The notes under the pieces: generated by a model
Told to the model about the DNA's origin: nothing
The model's input: only the letters and a program-made list of their open reading frames with translations
The model's database searches: none
Shown here: positions 7,791 to 17,012 of the stretch, one piece after another
Layout of the letters: each line of letters starts with the position of its first letter
How positions within the stretch are numbered: position 1 is the first letter of the stretch
Origin: Acetatifactor sp.
GTDB taxonomy: Bacteria; Bacillota; Clostridia; Lachnospirales; Lachnospiraceae
Assembly: GCA_024693365.1 (NCBI GenBank)
Contig: JAILLF010000060.1
Location: 1-64,000 of the forward strand
Direction of reading: 5' to 3'
DNA length: 64,000 nucleotides
Made by a program: the position numbers and the translations under genes

Positions 7791-8468
7791 TCATCCCTTA
7801 AAGCAATACCCTTTCCCCCACACGGTCTCGATCATGTTTTCCAGCCCTACAAAGCCTTCCATCTTTTTTCTCAGTCTGCTAGCGTTCATCATAATGTTCC
7901 TGCGGTCAGCGTCAATGTAACCTCCCAGGAGCTCCTTGCCGATCTCCTCAAAGGTCATGACCTTGCGGTTATTCCGCGCCAGGCATATCAAGAGTTCATA
8001 TTCCTTATTGGACAACAGAATCTCTTCGCCGCTGCAGAACACGCGGTGATTTAAGAGTTCAATGCGAAGGGGCGGGAATTCCAAAATGCCCGTCTGTCCG
8101 GTAACGCCGCGGTATCGGGTGATGTGTACCTGAATGCGCAGGGACAGTTCTTCCAGACTACAGGGCTTCACGATATAATCCACGGCCCCCGTGACAAGAC
8201 CCTGAATGCGGTCTGCCTCGTCCGTTCTGCCCGTCAGGAAAAGAACCGGCACCTGCGTAATCATCCGGATCTGCTTCATGGCTTCAAAACCATCCATGCC
8301 AGGCATCATCACGTCGAGGACAATGCAGTGCGGCATAAATTCGGGCAACATGCCAATTGCCTCCTGCGCTGACTGCGCCGTTTTCACCTGATATCCCTTT
8401 CCCCTTAAGAATTCACCATTGACGTAAAGAACTTCGCTGTCATCATCCACCAACAAGATTCGGTCCAT
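7791..8468 (-). CDS. OmpR/PhoB-type response regulator
   Basis: 225 aa. The receiver domain starts with ILLVDDDSE and has the phospho-acceptor Asp52 in IVLDVMMPGMDG, Thr in FLTG and Lys in YIVKP. The C-terminal winged-helix DNA-binding domain (about 125-225) ends with the usual ETVWGKGYCF. ATG 8468 is chosen because GGAGGG lies 7 bases upstream; the in-frame codon at 8486 has no such site and overlaps the preceding PqqD gene. It pairs with the downstream histidine kinase. Confidence 0.93.
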   Translation of the reverse strand: MDRILLVDDDSEVLYVNGEFLRGKGYQVKTAQSAQEAIGMLPEFMPHCIVLDVMMPGMDGFEAMKQIRMITQVPVLFLTGRTDEADRIQGLVTGAVDYIVKPCSLEELSLRIQVHITRYRGVTGQTGILEFPPLRIELLNHRVFCSGEEILLSNKEYELLICLARNNRKVMTFEEIGKELLGGYIDADRRNIMMNASRLRKKMEGFVGLENMIETVWGKGYCFKG

Positions 8469-8482
8469 ATTTTGACCCTCCG

Positions 8483-8752
8483 TCAATCTTTAACCAAAAC
8501 ACCCAGTTTATCCAGTTGCTCCAAGAACTCTTCCACGTCTGCAAGGATCATCTGCTCTTCTTCCGGATCTGCTTCATATTCCTGGCAAAGCTTCTTGTGA
8601 AGCGCATCCTTGGACAATCCCTCAAGTATCCCTTCCCAGAGAAGTGCTCCCGTCTCATTCAAGGCAAACACGATGCCCTGCTTCTCCCCGCGGCGTGCCA
8701 CGACGTAATGCTCTCCGATCTTTCTCAGTTCAAAACTCTCATTGATCTTCAC
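8483..8752 (-). CDS. PqqD family leader-binding protein
   Basis: 89 aa, the full length of a stand-alone PqqD/RRE protein. It starts with a strand-rich segment (FELRKIGEHYVVA), has the typical ALNETGALLWEGI helix and ends with a helix that closes on LDKLGVLV. PqqD-like domains bind the leader of a ribosomal peptide and hand it to a modifying enzyme. The start is GTG at 8752, with AGGTGA 6 bases upstream. It lies between the GT2-nucleotidyltransferase gene (18-base gap) and the response regulator (14-base gap), so it is co-transcribed with both. The likely ligand is the leader of the 6378-6830 protein. Confidence 0.88.
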   Translation of the reverse strand: MKINESFELRKIGEHYVVARRGEKQGIVFALNETGALLWEGILEGLSKDALHKKLCQEYEADPEEEQMILADVEEFLEQLDKLGVLVKD

Positions 8753-8770
8753 GTAATCACCTGCCTCAGT

Positions 8771-11092
8771 TTATTTGAATAATCTCATTTCTTCGACAAC
8801 GCCCGCGCGTTCTCCCGCACTCTTTAGAATGCTGCGAAGACTGCCGCGCCCAAGCTTTTTGTTATTCCGCAGAAACGTAACAAAGGTCTTGTACCAGAGC
8901 CACGGCCACTTCCAAACGTGTTTGCTCTCCTTTGCGTGGTTCATCTTCATCTGATAGTGAAATTCCTTCGCATAGCCCAGAATGCTGCGTTTTCGAAGCG
9001 CCACCATGCGATTCTTGTCCGCCTTTCCAAATTCCTCCGCACTGATCACTTCCATCAGGAACTGTTCAACGTATCCCTTCGAAAACTCCGCTTCCAAACC
9101 ATTTCCGTAGACGTGGTTTGGGGTTAGGCCCAGATACTTTTCACAGATCAGCGTTACTGCCTTTGCAAAACCCGTGACGCCGCATTCCTCCGCCAGTTTA
9201 CGGAACCGGGCTGCGGTCTCTTCGTCATCCACCTGATTCCAGAAGACCACCCAATCCGCCAGAAGCTTTAATCCAAAACCGGCGCGAAGGAAATGTTGGA
9301 GCATGTGAAGAAGGAGTTCCAATGCCTGCAGCGGTTCGGAGGTCGTCGGTATGGACAGGCCCATAACCTCAGTCTTTCCCGCTTCCTCCAGATAGGCGGG
9401 AAGCAGTTCTTCCATTCTCTCATTGACCCTCTCATCGTCAAAGGGCTCCGCAAGCATTGCGTGAAGCTCCACGTCGATCTCTTCCTTGCCCTGATAGACC
9501 AAGTGATGGTTCGCATGCTGTTCTTCCTTCATTTCGTAATGCATGCCTTCCAAGATCTTTCCCGCGGTCTGCGCGTCCTCCACGCTTTTGAACAGGAGGT
9601 CCACGTCACCTGACTTACGATATTCCGGGACTGGATAATAGGCCGCCACGCTGCATCCCTTCAGCGCAACCACGGGAACGTTCTTCGCTCGGATGGCTTC
9701 CGTCAGCTCCTTCGTCAAAAAGAGGAGCCGGTAGCTTTGTTTTACAACGCTTTCCGTCGACGGTCGCGCCGACTCCAAAAGCTTTGGATCTTTTTCTTCA
9801 AAGAGCTCCTCCAGCACGTCCCACAGCATGGGCAAGACCTTATGCTCGCGGGCTATGGAAAGCACTTCCTCTATCTTTACCCGCTCCAGAAGCTCCTTTT
9901 CCCGCCGCGAGGCTTCCACACCCGTCAAGGCCCTTCTGAGCAGAAGGCAAAGACACTCAGCCTCTTTGGAAACAATGTTGCCTGATGCCGCGGCCTTTTT
10001 TCTATTTTTCCATTTGGACTGTTTTTCCGCCCGGTTCCTTTTCTCCGTAATGCGCCCGTCAATGTTCAAGGCCCTGAGGAGAACAATTCCCAGCGTGAAC
10101 AGGAAATATCCATGCATGGAAAACAGCATGGACGCCACCCGGATCACAAATCTCCACGGCAGGCAGTGAAGCTGCTTTATGTATGCTCCTCCCGCCAATT
10201 CCCGGAATCTCTTTCTCACAAAGAGATTCCTTCCGTAATCCCGAAGCGCTGCCTTTGCCTTCCATATGCCATTCTTGGCCATGAGTTCTTGCTTCACCAG
10301 GAAAAAGCTTCCAAAGAAGACGTGAAACGCCGTAATGTCCTGATAGTAATCCTCGAGTCCTCTGTCCTCCAGCTCCAGATGGAAATCCTCCGCGATGCCG
10401 ACCCATATCTCGCTGAAATCCTGCTTATACTGAAACGTGACGGATTCATCGTGAACCCTGTATAAATATACGCTTTCGTCAATAAAGGAGTACTTCGGCC
10501 GGCATGCATAGCAAAGGATGTTGAACGCCTTATCCTGGGTGTAAGGGTAATCCATGCTCCACACGTCATTCTCCAGAAGGAATTCCCTCCGGTAGAGCTT
10601 GCCCCAGTTATATGCCAAATGTCCGAAGCGATAGAACCCGTCGAAGCGAAAATCTTCCGTGTCCGGATCATCCTCCTTTTCCAGATGATGGCGGTTGACG
10701 TCCCAGATGATTCCGTCCATGAATTTCCGATAGTTGCCCACGATCACGTCTGCACCGCTTCGCATTGCTTCCTCAGCCAGATTACCAATGGCATCCGGCC
10801 CGTCCAGACAGTCATCGGAATCCATCATAAATACGTATTCCCCCTGCGCCTCCATGACGCCAGTGTTTCGCGCTATGCCCTGTCCTTGGTTTTCCTGATG
10901 GATTGCGATCACCCGCTCATACTTCTGCGCGTAAAAGTCAACAATCTCCGGGCAACGGTCCGGCGAGCCGTCGTCCACCAGAATGATCTCCGTTGCGGGA
11001 TAATGCTGGGTGAGCGCGCTCTGCACGCACTGAGCCAAATATTTTTCAGTTTTATAGACTGGAATTATGATGGATACCAGCATCTCACTCAT
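8771..11092 (-). CDS. GT2 glycosyltransferase fused to NTP_transf_5-like nucleotidyltransferase
   Basis: 773 aa, two enzymes in one chain. Residues 1-340 are a family 2 glycosyltransferase: SIIIPVYK at the start, ILVDDGSPD near 38, and the metal-binding DSDD at 91-94. Residues about 375-720 match the uncharacterised nucleotidyltransferase family NTP_transf_5, with VALKGCSVAAYYP (475-487) and the catalytic-type SGDVDLLF (494-501), then VELHAML. That family also occurs in lasso-peptide clusters. A short basic linker (350-368) joins the parts. The fusion suggests that sugar transfer and nucleotidyl or related transfer act on one substrate, perhaps presented by the adjacent PqqD protein. That is inference. 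It could also act only on the polysaccharide. The ribosome site before ATG 11092 is weak. Confidence 0.85.
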   Translation of the reverse strand: MSEMLVSIIIPVYKTEKYLAQCVQSALTQHYPATEIILVDDGSPDRCPEIVDFYAQKYERVIAIHQENQGQGIARNTGVMEAQGEYVFMMDSDDCLDGPDAIGNLAEEAMRSGADVIVGNYRKFMDGIIWDVNRHHLEKEDDPDTEDFRFDGFYRFGHLAYNWGKLYRREFLLENDVWSMDYPYTQDKAFNILCYACRPKYSFIDESVYLYRVHDESVTFQYKQDFSEIWVGIAEDFHLELEDRGLEDYYQDITAFHVFFGSFFLVKQELMAKNGIWKAKAALRDYGRNLFVRKRFRELAGGAYIKQLHCLPWRFVIRVASMLFSMHGYFLFTLGIVLLRALNIDGRITEKRNRAEKQSKWKNRKKAAASGNIVSKEAECLCLLLRRALTGVEASRREKELLERVKIEEVLSIAREHKVLPMLWDVLEELFEEKDPKLLESARPSTESVVKQSYRLLFLTKELTEAIRAKNVPVVALKGCSVAAYYPVPEYRKSGDVDLLFKSVEDAQTAGKILEGMHYEMKEEQHANHHLVYQGKEEIDVELHAMLAEPFDDERVNERMEELLPAYLEEAGKTEVMGLSIPTTSEPLQALELLLHMLQHFLRAGFGLKLLADWVVFWNQVDDEETAARFRKLAEECGVTGFAKAVTLICEKYLGLTPNHVYGNGLEAEFSKGYVEQFLMEVISAEEFGKADKNRMVALRKRSILGYAKEFHYQMKMNHAKESKHVWKWPWLWYKTFVTFLRNNKKLGRGSLRSILKSAGERAGVVEEMRLFK

Positions 11093-11126
11093 GGCAATTC
11101 CCCGATCATCCCGTAATCAATGGTTA

Positions 11127-12647
11127 TCACTCCCGTTTCGCGTATTTCTCCAAAAAACGGAGGGACGCTTGAAACCGGGCACTTCTAAAATACAAAAGCA
11201 GGTTGATGCCTGACGGCAACGCAACGCACAGCATGACCGCCAGTATAAAGTTCAAAACGGAAAAGCCCTGACAGATCTTCCCCGTCAGGAACGCGCATAG
11301 CAGTGCCTCTCCTGCGGACAATACCACGTATTGAGCCATCTGCAGCACGTAGCTTCCCATGGATTTTTCCAGGTAAAAATGATAAAACGCAAACGATTTT
11401 CCCAAAAACAAGATCACGTAAGCCACAAGCGTTCCAAGCAGCACGCCATTGAGCCCCATAGGCCGTACCAACGCCAGCGAAAGAACCAGATTCACAATGG
11501 CCGCCGTCATTGCGACCCGCTTCTCCGGCCGGAAAAGACCGCTCGCACTGACAAACGTGCCAACCGGCAAAACCAGAACGTAAAGCAGGCAATTGAAGGC
11601 GATCAGCATCACCGTCATCTGCGGGAGCAAAAACTCCTCTCTCAGCCAGATCTCTCCGACAAAGAGCGAAGCCAATGCCGTCACGCCGCAAAGGATAACG
11701 GCACCTAGCAGAAAATATACAAACGTAAAGGTCTGCAGCAGCTCTCCGTCACGCTTCTTGTCCCCTTCCACAATCAGGTTTCCAACCGTCGGCTGCAGTG
11801 CGCCGGAAAGCGCCTGCATGACGTTGATCAGCGATTGCGTGATCAGGCAGTAATTAGAATAAAATCCAACGACGCTCAAGCTGATAAAGCTCGACGTGAT
11901 CAAATTGTCCGTGCAGCCAAGGAGCTTTTGCGCGATCCTTGTGACAAAGAGGTTCTTTACGTCCGCAAACACGGATTTTACAAGACCTTGATCCACCTTC
12001 TGTTTACGGTACTTTTTCAGATAAGGCCAGGTTTTGTCCACGTAGATTGCCAGGCCCAAATTCACAATGGCTTCAAATATGATGCCAATTCCCAAGGCCC
12101 ACTCGTAATTTTCCCAGATCATGACAATCACGATCACGGAAACGTAATTCAGGATCGAGACCGCCATAGTCGCAAGACTCGATACATATTCACGCTGATC
12201 CGCGATCACAATGGATCGCTTGTAGGATAACAGATATCCAAGGATCGTCTTCACCAGCCACAATCCGTAGATCAAACGGACGTAAGACGGGGAGAAGTGA
12301 TTTTCTCGCAAAAACAAATGCACAAAGGGCAAAAAGGAAAAGCCTAAAACGGCAATCACACCGGCCACGACGTAATAGGCCCTGCGGTACAGGTTCGTCA
12401 GCGCAGCCTGTTTTTTCTCCTCTCCCTCTGCTATCGCCCGGTATAAGTGAAACACAATGGCGGTAGACAAACCAAGCTCCGAAACGGAAAAGATGGCGAT
12501 CACGTTGGACGCGACCCCGTTTAACCCCACCAGTTCCGTTCCAAGCTTTAGATTTATGACTCTCTGGCTAAAAAAACCGGCCAGAATGATCAGCGCCTGC
12601 GCAAAAACGCTGACAAAACTGTTTTTCCCTATGTTTTTAGCACGCAT
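11127..12647 (-). CDS. Wzx/MVF-type polysaccharide flippase
   Basis: 506 aa, 12 to 14 predicted membrane segments across the whole length and no soluble domain. The N-terminus (NSFVSVFAQALIILAGFFSQ) and pattern match the polysaccharide transporter/MVF group that moves lipid-linked repeat units across the membrane. The start has GGAGTGA 8 bases upstream, inside the end of the upstream glycosyltransferase gene. Its presence beside PelG means that the operon has two distinct exporters. It may therefore build a second lipid-linked glycan besides the Pel-type polymer. Confidence 0.88.
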   Translation of the reverse strand: MRAKNIGKNSFVSVFAQALIILAGFFSQRVINLKLGTELVGLNGVASNVIAIFSVSELGLSTAIVFHLYRAIAEGEEKKQAALTNLYRRAYYVVAGVIAVLGFSFLPFVHLFLRENHFSPSYVRLIYGLWLVKTILGYLLSYKRSIVIADQREYVSSLATMAVSILNYVSVIVIVMIWENYEWALGIGIIFEAIVNLGLAIYVDKTWPYLKKYRKQKVDQGLVKSVFADVKNLFVTRIAQKLLGCTDNLITSSFISLSVVGFYSNYCLITQSLINVMQALSGALQPTVGNLIVEGDKKRDGELLQTFTFVYFLLGAVILCGVTALASLFVGEIWLREEFLLPQMTVMLIAFNCLLYVLVLPVGTFVSASGLFRPEKRVAMTAAIVNLVLSLALVRPMGLNGVLLGTLVAYVILFLGKSFAFYHFYLEKSMGSYVLQMAQYVVLSAGEALLCAFLTGKICQGFSVLNFILAVMLCVALPSGINLLLYFRSARFQASLRFLEKYAKRE

Positions 12648-12654
12648 CGAAATC

Positions 12655-13740
12655 TCACTCCAAAAGCTGTCCTAACAAAGCATTCCACTGTTCCATGACC
12701 TTCGGCAACAGGAACGGTCTTATACCTTCCGGCGCTTTTCCCGCCATTTCCGTAAGCAATTCCTCATCTTCCATGAGCAGCAAGAGTTTTTCCGCCATGG
12801 ATCCGCAGTCAAACGGTTCGATCAGCCATCCGTTAACGCCGTCATGAATGATATCAGACGGTCCCGTAGGCACGTCAAAGCTCACCGCAGGTAAGCCGCA
12901 GGCCCCGGCCTCCAAAAGGCACATGGGAAACCCTTCCGCCCTGGACGTCAGCACAAAAATCTTTGCCTGAGCCAGATAGTCTTCAACCTTGGGAACGTAT
13001 CCAACCAGCTCCAGCTGTTCCTGCAGGCCTTCCTTTTCGCGGAACGCTTCCAGCGCGGTTCTCTCAGGTCCTTCCCCGCAAAGAATCCATTTCCAGTCCC
13101 TGCGTTTTGCAAGAACCATCTTCGCCACCTGCATCAGCAGATCATATCCCTTTTCCGGGACAAGCCTTGCTGCGGTGATCAGCCAATTGTGCCGCTCACG
13201 CCTTGCCACGTCAGTCATCGTGGCAGGATTCGCAATGGCAACAATCCGGTCCAGCCTTCCAAAATGCTTTTGAAACGCCTTTGCGTCTCCCGGCGTCAGC
13301 GTGACAATGGCATCTGTCTTTATTGTAAAATGATTTAAAATGATCCTGCGATACCACCCCTCTGACAATTCAAACGCACAGTTTGAATGCTCCCAGGATA
13401 CAACCTTGACGTTTAACCCCTTCGCTGCAGGCACGGAAAGGACGTCCAACACAATGTCTATGTCAATGATCAGATCAATCCGATGCTCCTTCAAAAACTT
13501 TCGCAGCTTCGGGATCAACGGAAGGTAAACAGGTCCAGGCGTCAGCCACTTCTTGCCAAGCGCGTGGCGCGATACGTTCGAAGCGATCTCGTAGCTTGGC
13601 GCGTCCTTTTGCTCCACAAGGCTCAAGAAGCAAACCTCCGTCTCCGGCTTCTTCGCAAGTTCATTCGCTATGGTGACTGCGACGCGTTCCGTACCGCCGT
13701 TTCTTGTCACGTCTCCTGAAAAAAAACAGATTCTTTTCAA
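12655..13740 (-). CDS. GT4 family glycosyltransferase
   Basis: 361 aa, GT-B fold. The N-terminus GDVTRNGGTERVAV is the acceptor-side glycine loop. The C-terminal nucleotide-sugar site is LVPEKGYDLLM followed by SRAEGFPMCLLEAGACGLP, with the E-x7-E retaining motif. The start is TTG at 13740, supported by GGGAGG 6 bases upstream. It overlaps the ribosome site of the flippase gene downstream. It probably adds one sugar of a polysaccharide repeat unit in the cytoplasm. Donor and acceptor cannot be told from sequence. Confidence 0.9.
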   Translation of the reverse strand: MKRICFFSGDVTRNGGTERVAVTIANELAKKPETEVCFLSLVEQKDAPSYEIASNVSRHALGKKWLTPGPVYLPLIPKLRKFLKEHRIDLIIDIDIVLDVLSVPAAKGLNVKVVSWEHSNCAFELSEGWYRRIILNHFTIKTDAIVTLTPGDAKAFQKHFGRLDRIVAIANPATMTDVARRERHNWLITAARLVPEKGYDLLMQVAKMVLAKRRDWKWILCGEGPERTALEAFREKEGLQEQLELVGYVPKVEDYLAQAKIFVLTSRAEGFPMCLLEAGACGLPAVSFDVPTGPSDIIHDGVNGWLIEPFDCGSMAEKLLLLMEDEELLTEMAGKAPEGIRPFLLPKVMEQWNALLGQLLE

Positions 13741-13755
13741 GGCAAACCTCCCAAG

Positions 13756-15027
13756 TTATTTTATCGTTCCCAGCAATAAGTACCCATCCTCACTCTCTCT
13801 AGCAAAAGAGATCACTTTCCCGTCTCTTCTGCGAAGGATCCTGACATAGAGAAAAAGCGCTTCCTCCTTCTCAGGTTCCGCGGTACATTCCCTCGAAAAG
13901 GTGCCGCGAAGCTCCGCATGCGACCCGGCCGGCATTCCCCGAAGATTTCCCTCGAGCTTTCCCATCTTTATAAAATCAGAAGCCTGTCCGTTCCGCCTTG
14001 TGAACACCCAGGCGTCGGCATCGTCATATATCGTTCCAAAGCCCTGATTGTCAATCTTTAGCGTGATCCTCAATTCATCCTTTTTGACCTTACAGTCCGC
14101 TTCCTGCAGGTCAAAACAATATCCCAAATGCCGGCCAACGTAATCATATAAGCTCTGCCCACCGTACGGCAGCTCTTTCCATTTTGCTAACAGCACGGCA
14201 TCATGCGTGGAATTCAAATAGCACGTGCCAAGGCTTCTTAGTTCGCCCGCGACCTGCTCCGCCGATAACGGTACGGTTGCATCGATTGCCTCCCCGCCAT
14301 AAGGCACCTTTTCCGTAAACGGAGCCATGAAGCTTGCCTCTTCCTCTGGGCTCCACGCTTCCTTCCAGTCCGCTTTTCCAACTATCTCTGATCCAAAAGT
14401 ACCAAGGTGCGACGGCGATCCCAAGAGTCCGTCGTTAAAAAATCCAACCGATTCCTTGGGTTCTCCTTCCTGAAAGGCAAGACGATATTGAACGGGCTTT
14501 CTGATGGCAAGCCGTACCTTCCCTTCCGTCTCGCGCATAAACAATTCCATAAGCTCCCTTAGGCACTGTGCGCTCAAGAACTTAGAGTCATGCATCTCGC
14601 CCCAGCTTCCGATCAGCAGACCTTGATAAACGTAAATGGAATCAGCATGTTTTTTTAGAAGCGGCGCAATCTGCGATACGTGTTTTTTGACGTGCGAAAA
14701 AAGGGAGGGTTCCCTGACCATCCCTTTTCCTTCCGTGTCGTAACATATTCTAAGGATCAGGTCAAAACCCAATTGTTCAAAGCATTGCAGGATCCCGTCC
14801 ATTCTGTCAAGGGCCTTGGACGACAGATCCTCATCCTTGTACGCGCCCACGTTAAATAATACTAACGCCAGGCTTTCTCCGGCATACCGGACCGGTTCTT
14901 CCCACGTTTCCTCCTCCAAGCGGTAGGTATAGATGCGATACCAGCCTCTCCCCGGGTTATCCGCGGGATCCACGGGTTTTGTAGGATCTGCGGGCGTAAA
15001 CTTAGGTCCCTTAATAAAAGATAACAT
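13756..15027 (-). CDS. DUF4874/DUF4832 protein
   Basis: 423 aa, no membrane segment or signal peptide. The N-terminal part carries NPGRGWYRIYTYR, the usual opening of DUF4874 (about 20-180). The C-terminal part (about 190-420) matches DUF4832, with STHDAVLLAKW and a beta-rich end. The families have a glycoside-hydrolase-like barrel and often sit in exopolysaccharide loci, but no activity is established. The ATG at 15027 is preferred because AGGAG lies 9 bases upstream. The gene overlaps the end of the upstream GT2 gene by 17 bases, which shows tight coupling. Possible roles are trimming or binding of the nascent glycan. Confidence 0.8.
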   Translation of the reverse strand: MLSFIKGPKFTPADPTKPVDPADNPGRGWYRIYTYRLEEETWEEPVRYAGESLALVLFNVGAYKDEDLSSKALDRMDGILQCFEQLGFDLILRICYDTEGKGMVREPSLFSHVKKHVSQIAPLLKKHADSIYVYQGLLIGSWGEMHDSKFLSAQCLRELMELFMRETEGKVRLAIRKPVQYRLAFQEGEPKESVGFFNDGLLGSPSHLGTFGSEIVGKADWKEAWSPEEEASFMAPFTEKVPYGGEAIDATVPLSAEQVAGELRSLGTCYLNSTHDAVLLAKWKELPYGGQSLYDYVGRHLGYCFDLQEADCKVKKDELRITLKIDNQGFGTIYDDADAWVFTRRNGQASDFIKMGKLEGNLRGMPAGSHAELRGTFSRECTAEPEKEEALFLYVRILRRRDGKVISFARESEDGYLLLGTIK

Positions 15028-15796
15028 CCCTCTTCTCTCCTGCTTTCTTCTGCAAGATTTTGATGCGGAATACAATCGCCAAAATGGAAAAGATCATCCG
15101 GATCATGTAAACAACCGGTTTTAAGCCGGAATGCATGCTTTCCCCGCCCACGCGATTGTGCATGACTGCAGGCATTTCCTCCACCCTGTATCCCACGAGA
15201 AGCATTAAGATGATCATGTTGGCATCCGGATAGCGGTCATCAAACCTGCCGTACTTTGAATAATATAGCACGGCACGGTTGCTAAGGCCCTGCAGGCCCG
15301 TAGTCGGATCCGCTATTCTTCTTCCCGTAAACAGCTTGATCAAAAAACGAAAGATTGCATAGGCAAATTGCTTTGCAGAGGATACTTCAAACTCACTGCT
15401 TCCGTCCATAAAGCGTGACCCCAGTACAATGTCCGGATACTTTCCCTCCCGATTTGGCGTCTTCAACCGGTCATAGAGCTTCATGACGTTACAGGCGTCA
15501 TGCTGACCGTCCGCATCCATCTGTATCACGTACTTGTACTTTCGCCGTATGGCATATTTATAGCCCAGCTGAATCGTGCTCCCGTATCCCAGGTTGAAGA
15601 TATTGGAGATCAGCGTAAATCCCGCGTTTTTCACTATTCTGTTTGTTGCGTCGGAGGATGCGTCATTAATGACCAATACGTCCGCAATTTCCATGATCTC
15701 GGGCGTTTTTAATTCCTTCAACACAGCCAGTATGTTTTGCTCTTCATTATACGCCGGTATAATGATCAGCAAGTCCTTAGGCTTTGAATTCTGCAT
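15011..15796 (-). CDS. GT2 glycosyltransferase, DPM1/polyprenyl type
   Basis: 261 aa. It has LIIIPAYNEEQNI at the start, VINDASSD near 42, QMDADGQHD near 93 and GSRFMDGSS, all typical of dolichol/undecaprenyl-phosphate sugar synthases. The C-terminus has a hydrophobic stretch (IRMIFSILAIVFRI) that probably associates with the membrane. GAGGGA lies 5 bases before ATG. Enzymes of this kind often pair with a DUF2304 membrane protein, and one is encoded two genes upstream. It is likely to load a sugar on undecaprenyl phosphate. Confidence 0.9.
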   Translation of the reverse strand: MQNSKPKDLLIIIPAYNEEQNILAVLKELKTPEIMEIADVLVINDASSDATNRIVKNAGFTLISNIFNLGYGSTIQLGYKYAIRRKYKYVIQMDADGQHDACNVMKLYDRLKTPNREGKYPDIVLGSRFMDGSSEFEVSSAKQFAYAIFRFLIKLFTGRRIADPTTGLQGLSNRAVLYYSKYGRFDDRYPDANMIILMLLVGYRVEEMPAVMHNRVGGESMHSGLKPVVYMIRMIFSILAIVFRIKILQKKAGEKRDVIFY

Positions 15797-15797
15797 T

Positions 15798-17012
15798 TTA
15801 TTCCCTCGATGACGTTAAACTAAATAGTCCTTCCAGATCTTTTTCGTAGGAGAACTTGCGTTTTGCCGCATTCTCCCCAAGGCGTCTTGCTTTCTCAGGA
15901 TCATTCAGGAGTTCCTGAATGGCCTTTGCAAGCGCCTCTGGCTTTTGTGCGATGACGAGACCGTCCACCCCGTCCTCCACCTGTTGTCTGTTACTTATTA
16001 TATCGGACGTTATGATGGGACAGGCAAGGGTTTGCGCCTCTTGAATCGCAATGCTCTTCCCCTCATAAGCCGTAGCATGCACGTAAAGGTCAGCCTGAAC
16101 GTAATACGGATAAGGATTCCCTACCGCGCCCAACAAAATAAACTCCTTCTCCAGACCGAGCTGGCGGATCTTTTGCTCCAGACGGCCTCTTTCGTCTCCC
16201 TCTCCAAGCACGTACCATCTTACTTTCACGCCCGCGTCCTTCAAAAGCTTCATGGCGTCAATGGCCGTAGGAAAGTCTTTTTGTTTCGTTAGCCTTGCCA
16301 CCGTAAGGATCCTGGCACCGTCATACTCATCGGTGAATCCCCCCGGAAGCATGGCCTTTTCGCGAATGACTTCCTGATTGACAATATTGTGGAACGTGGA
16401 AGTCTTTCCCTCACATTCCGGATACGCTTCCAAAAAGCTTTTTTGCGTCTCCTCCGAGATTGGGAACACGTGATCCATCTTCAAAAAGCAATCCTTGTCC
16501 AGCTTTCTGTCATATCCGGACATTCCATAGTCCACGTGAATGAATGCTGCCTTCTTCTTCGCATTTACGTGATCTGCAACGTAATACGAGGAGCCGCCCT
16601 CAATGTAGGCAACGGCCAGATCATACTCCTTGGAAAACCTCGGCGCACCGTCCGAGAGGACACGCCAACAAAGCTTATCCACCTTCAATCCTCCCCGTCT
16701 CAGCATGCGGAACGCGTTAGAGACAAGATACGGGAACAGTCGAAACATGGTTCCCCTGCTGATGAGCGCCCGGCAGACCGTGAAAAACATCCGCACGCGT
16801 CCGCGCCCCGTCAGGACGGATTCCTTGGAAAAGCGTTTGTTTAGAAGCGTAACGTGTCTCGGAACAAGGTCCACAAGCTCTCCCTGTTCCAGGATCACGT
16901 ACAAGTCCACTTTCCACTCAGGGCCAAAGAAACAGGGGAGAAGCTCCAGTAGCGCCGTCTCCGCGCCGGCCCTGCTCAAAGTATTAATCACAAACAAGAT
17001 GTTTTTAGGCAT
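15798..17012 (-). CDS. GT4 family glycosyltransferase
   Basis: 404 aa, GT-B fold. The N-terminus NTLSRAGAETALLELL is the glycine-rich acceptor loop. The C-terminal donor site is TVARLTKQKDFPTAI, then ATAYEGKSIAIQEAQTLACP with the E-x7-E spacing. The start ATG has GGAG 4 bases upstream and overlaps the end of the DUF2304 gene by 8 bases. It ends one base before the GT2 gene. It most likely builds the repeat unit together with the neighbouring transferases. Confidence 0.9.
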   Translation of the reverse strand: MPKNILFVINTLSRAGAETALLELLPCFFGPEWKVDLYVILEQGELVDLVPRHVTLLNKRFSKESVLTGRGRVRMFFTVCRALISRGTMFRLFPYLVSNAFRMLRRGGLKVDKLCWRVLSDGAPRFSKEYDLAVAYIEGGSSYYVADHVNAKKKAAFIHVDYGMSGYDRKLDKDCFLKMDHVFPISEETQKSFLEAYPECEGKTSTFHNIVNQEVIREKAMLPGGFTDEYDGARILTVARLTKQKDFPTAIDAMKLLKDAGVKVRWYVLGEGDERGRLEQKIRQLGLEKEFILLGAVGNPYPYYVQADLYVHATAYEGKSIAIQEAQTLACPIITSDIISNRQQVEDGVDGLVIAQKPEALAKAIQELLNDPEKARRLGENAAKRKFSYEKDLEGLFSLTSSRE

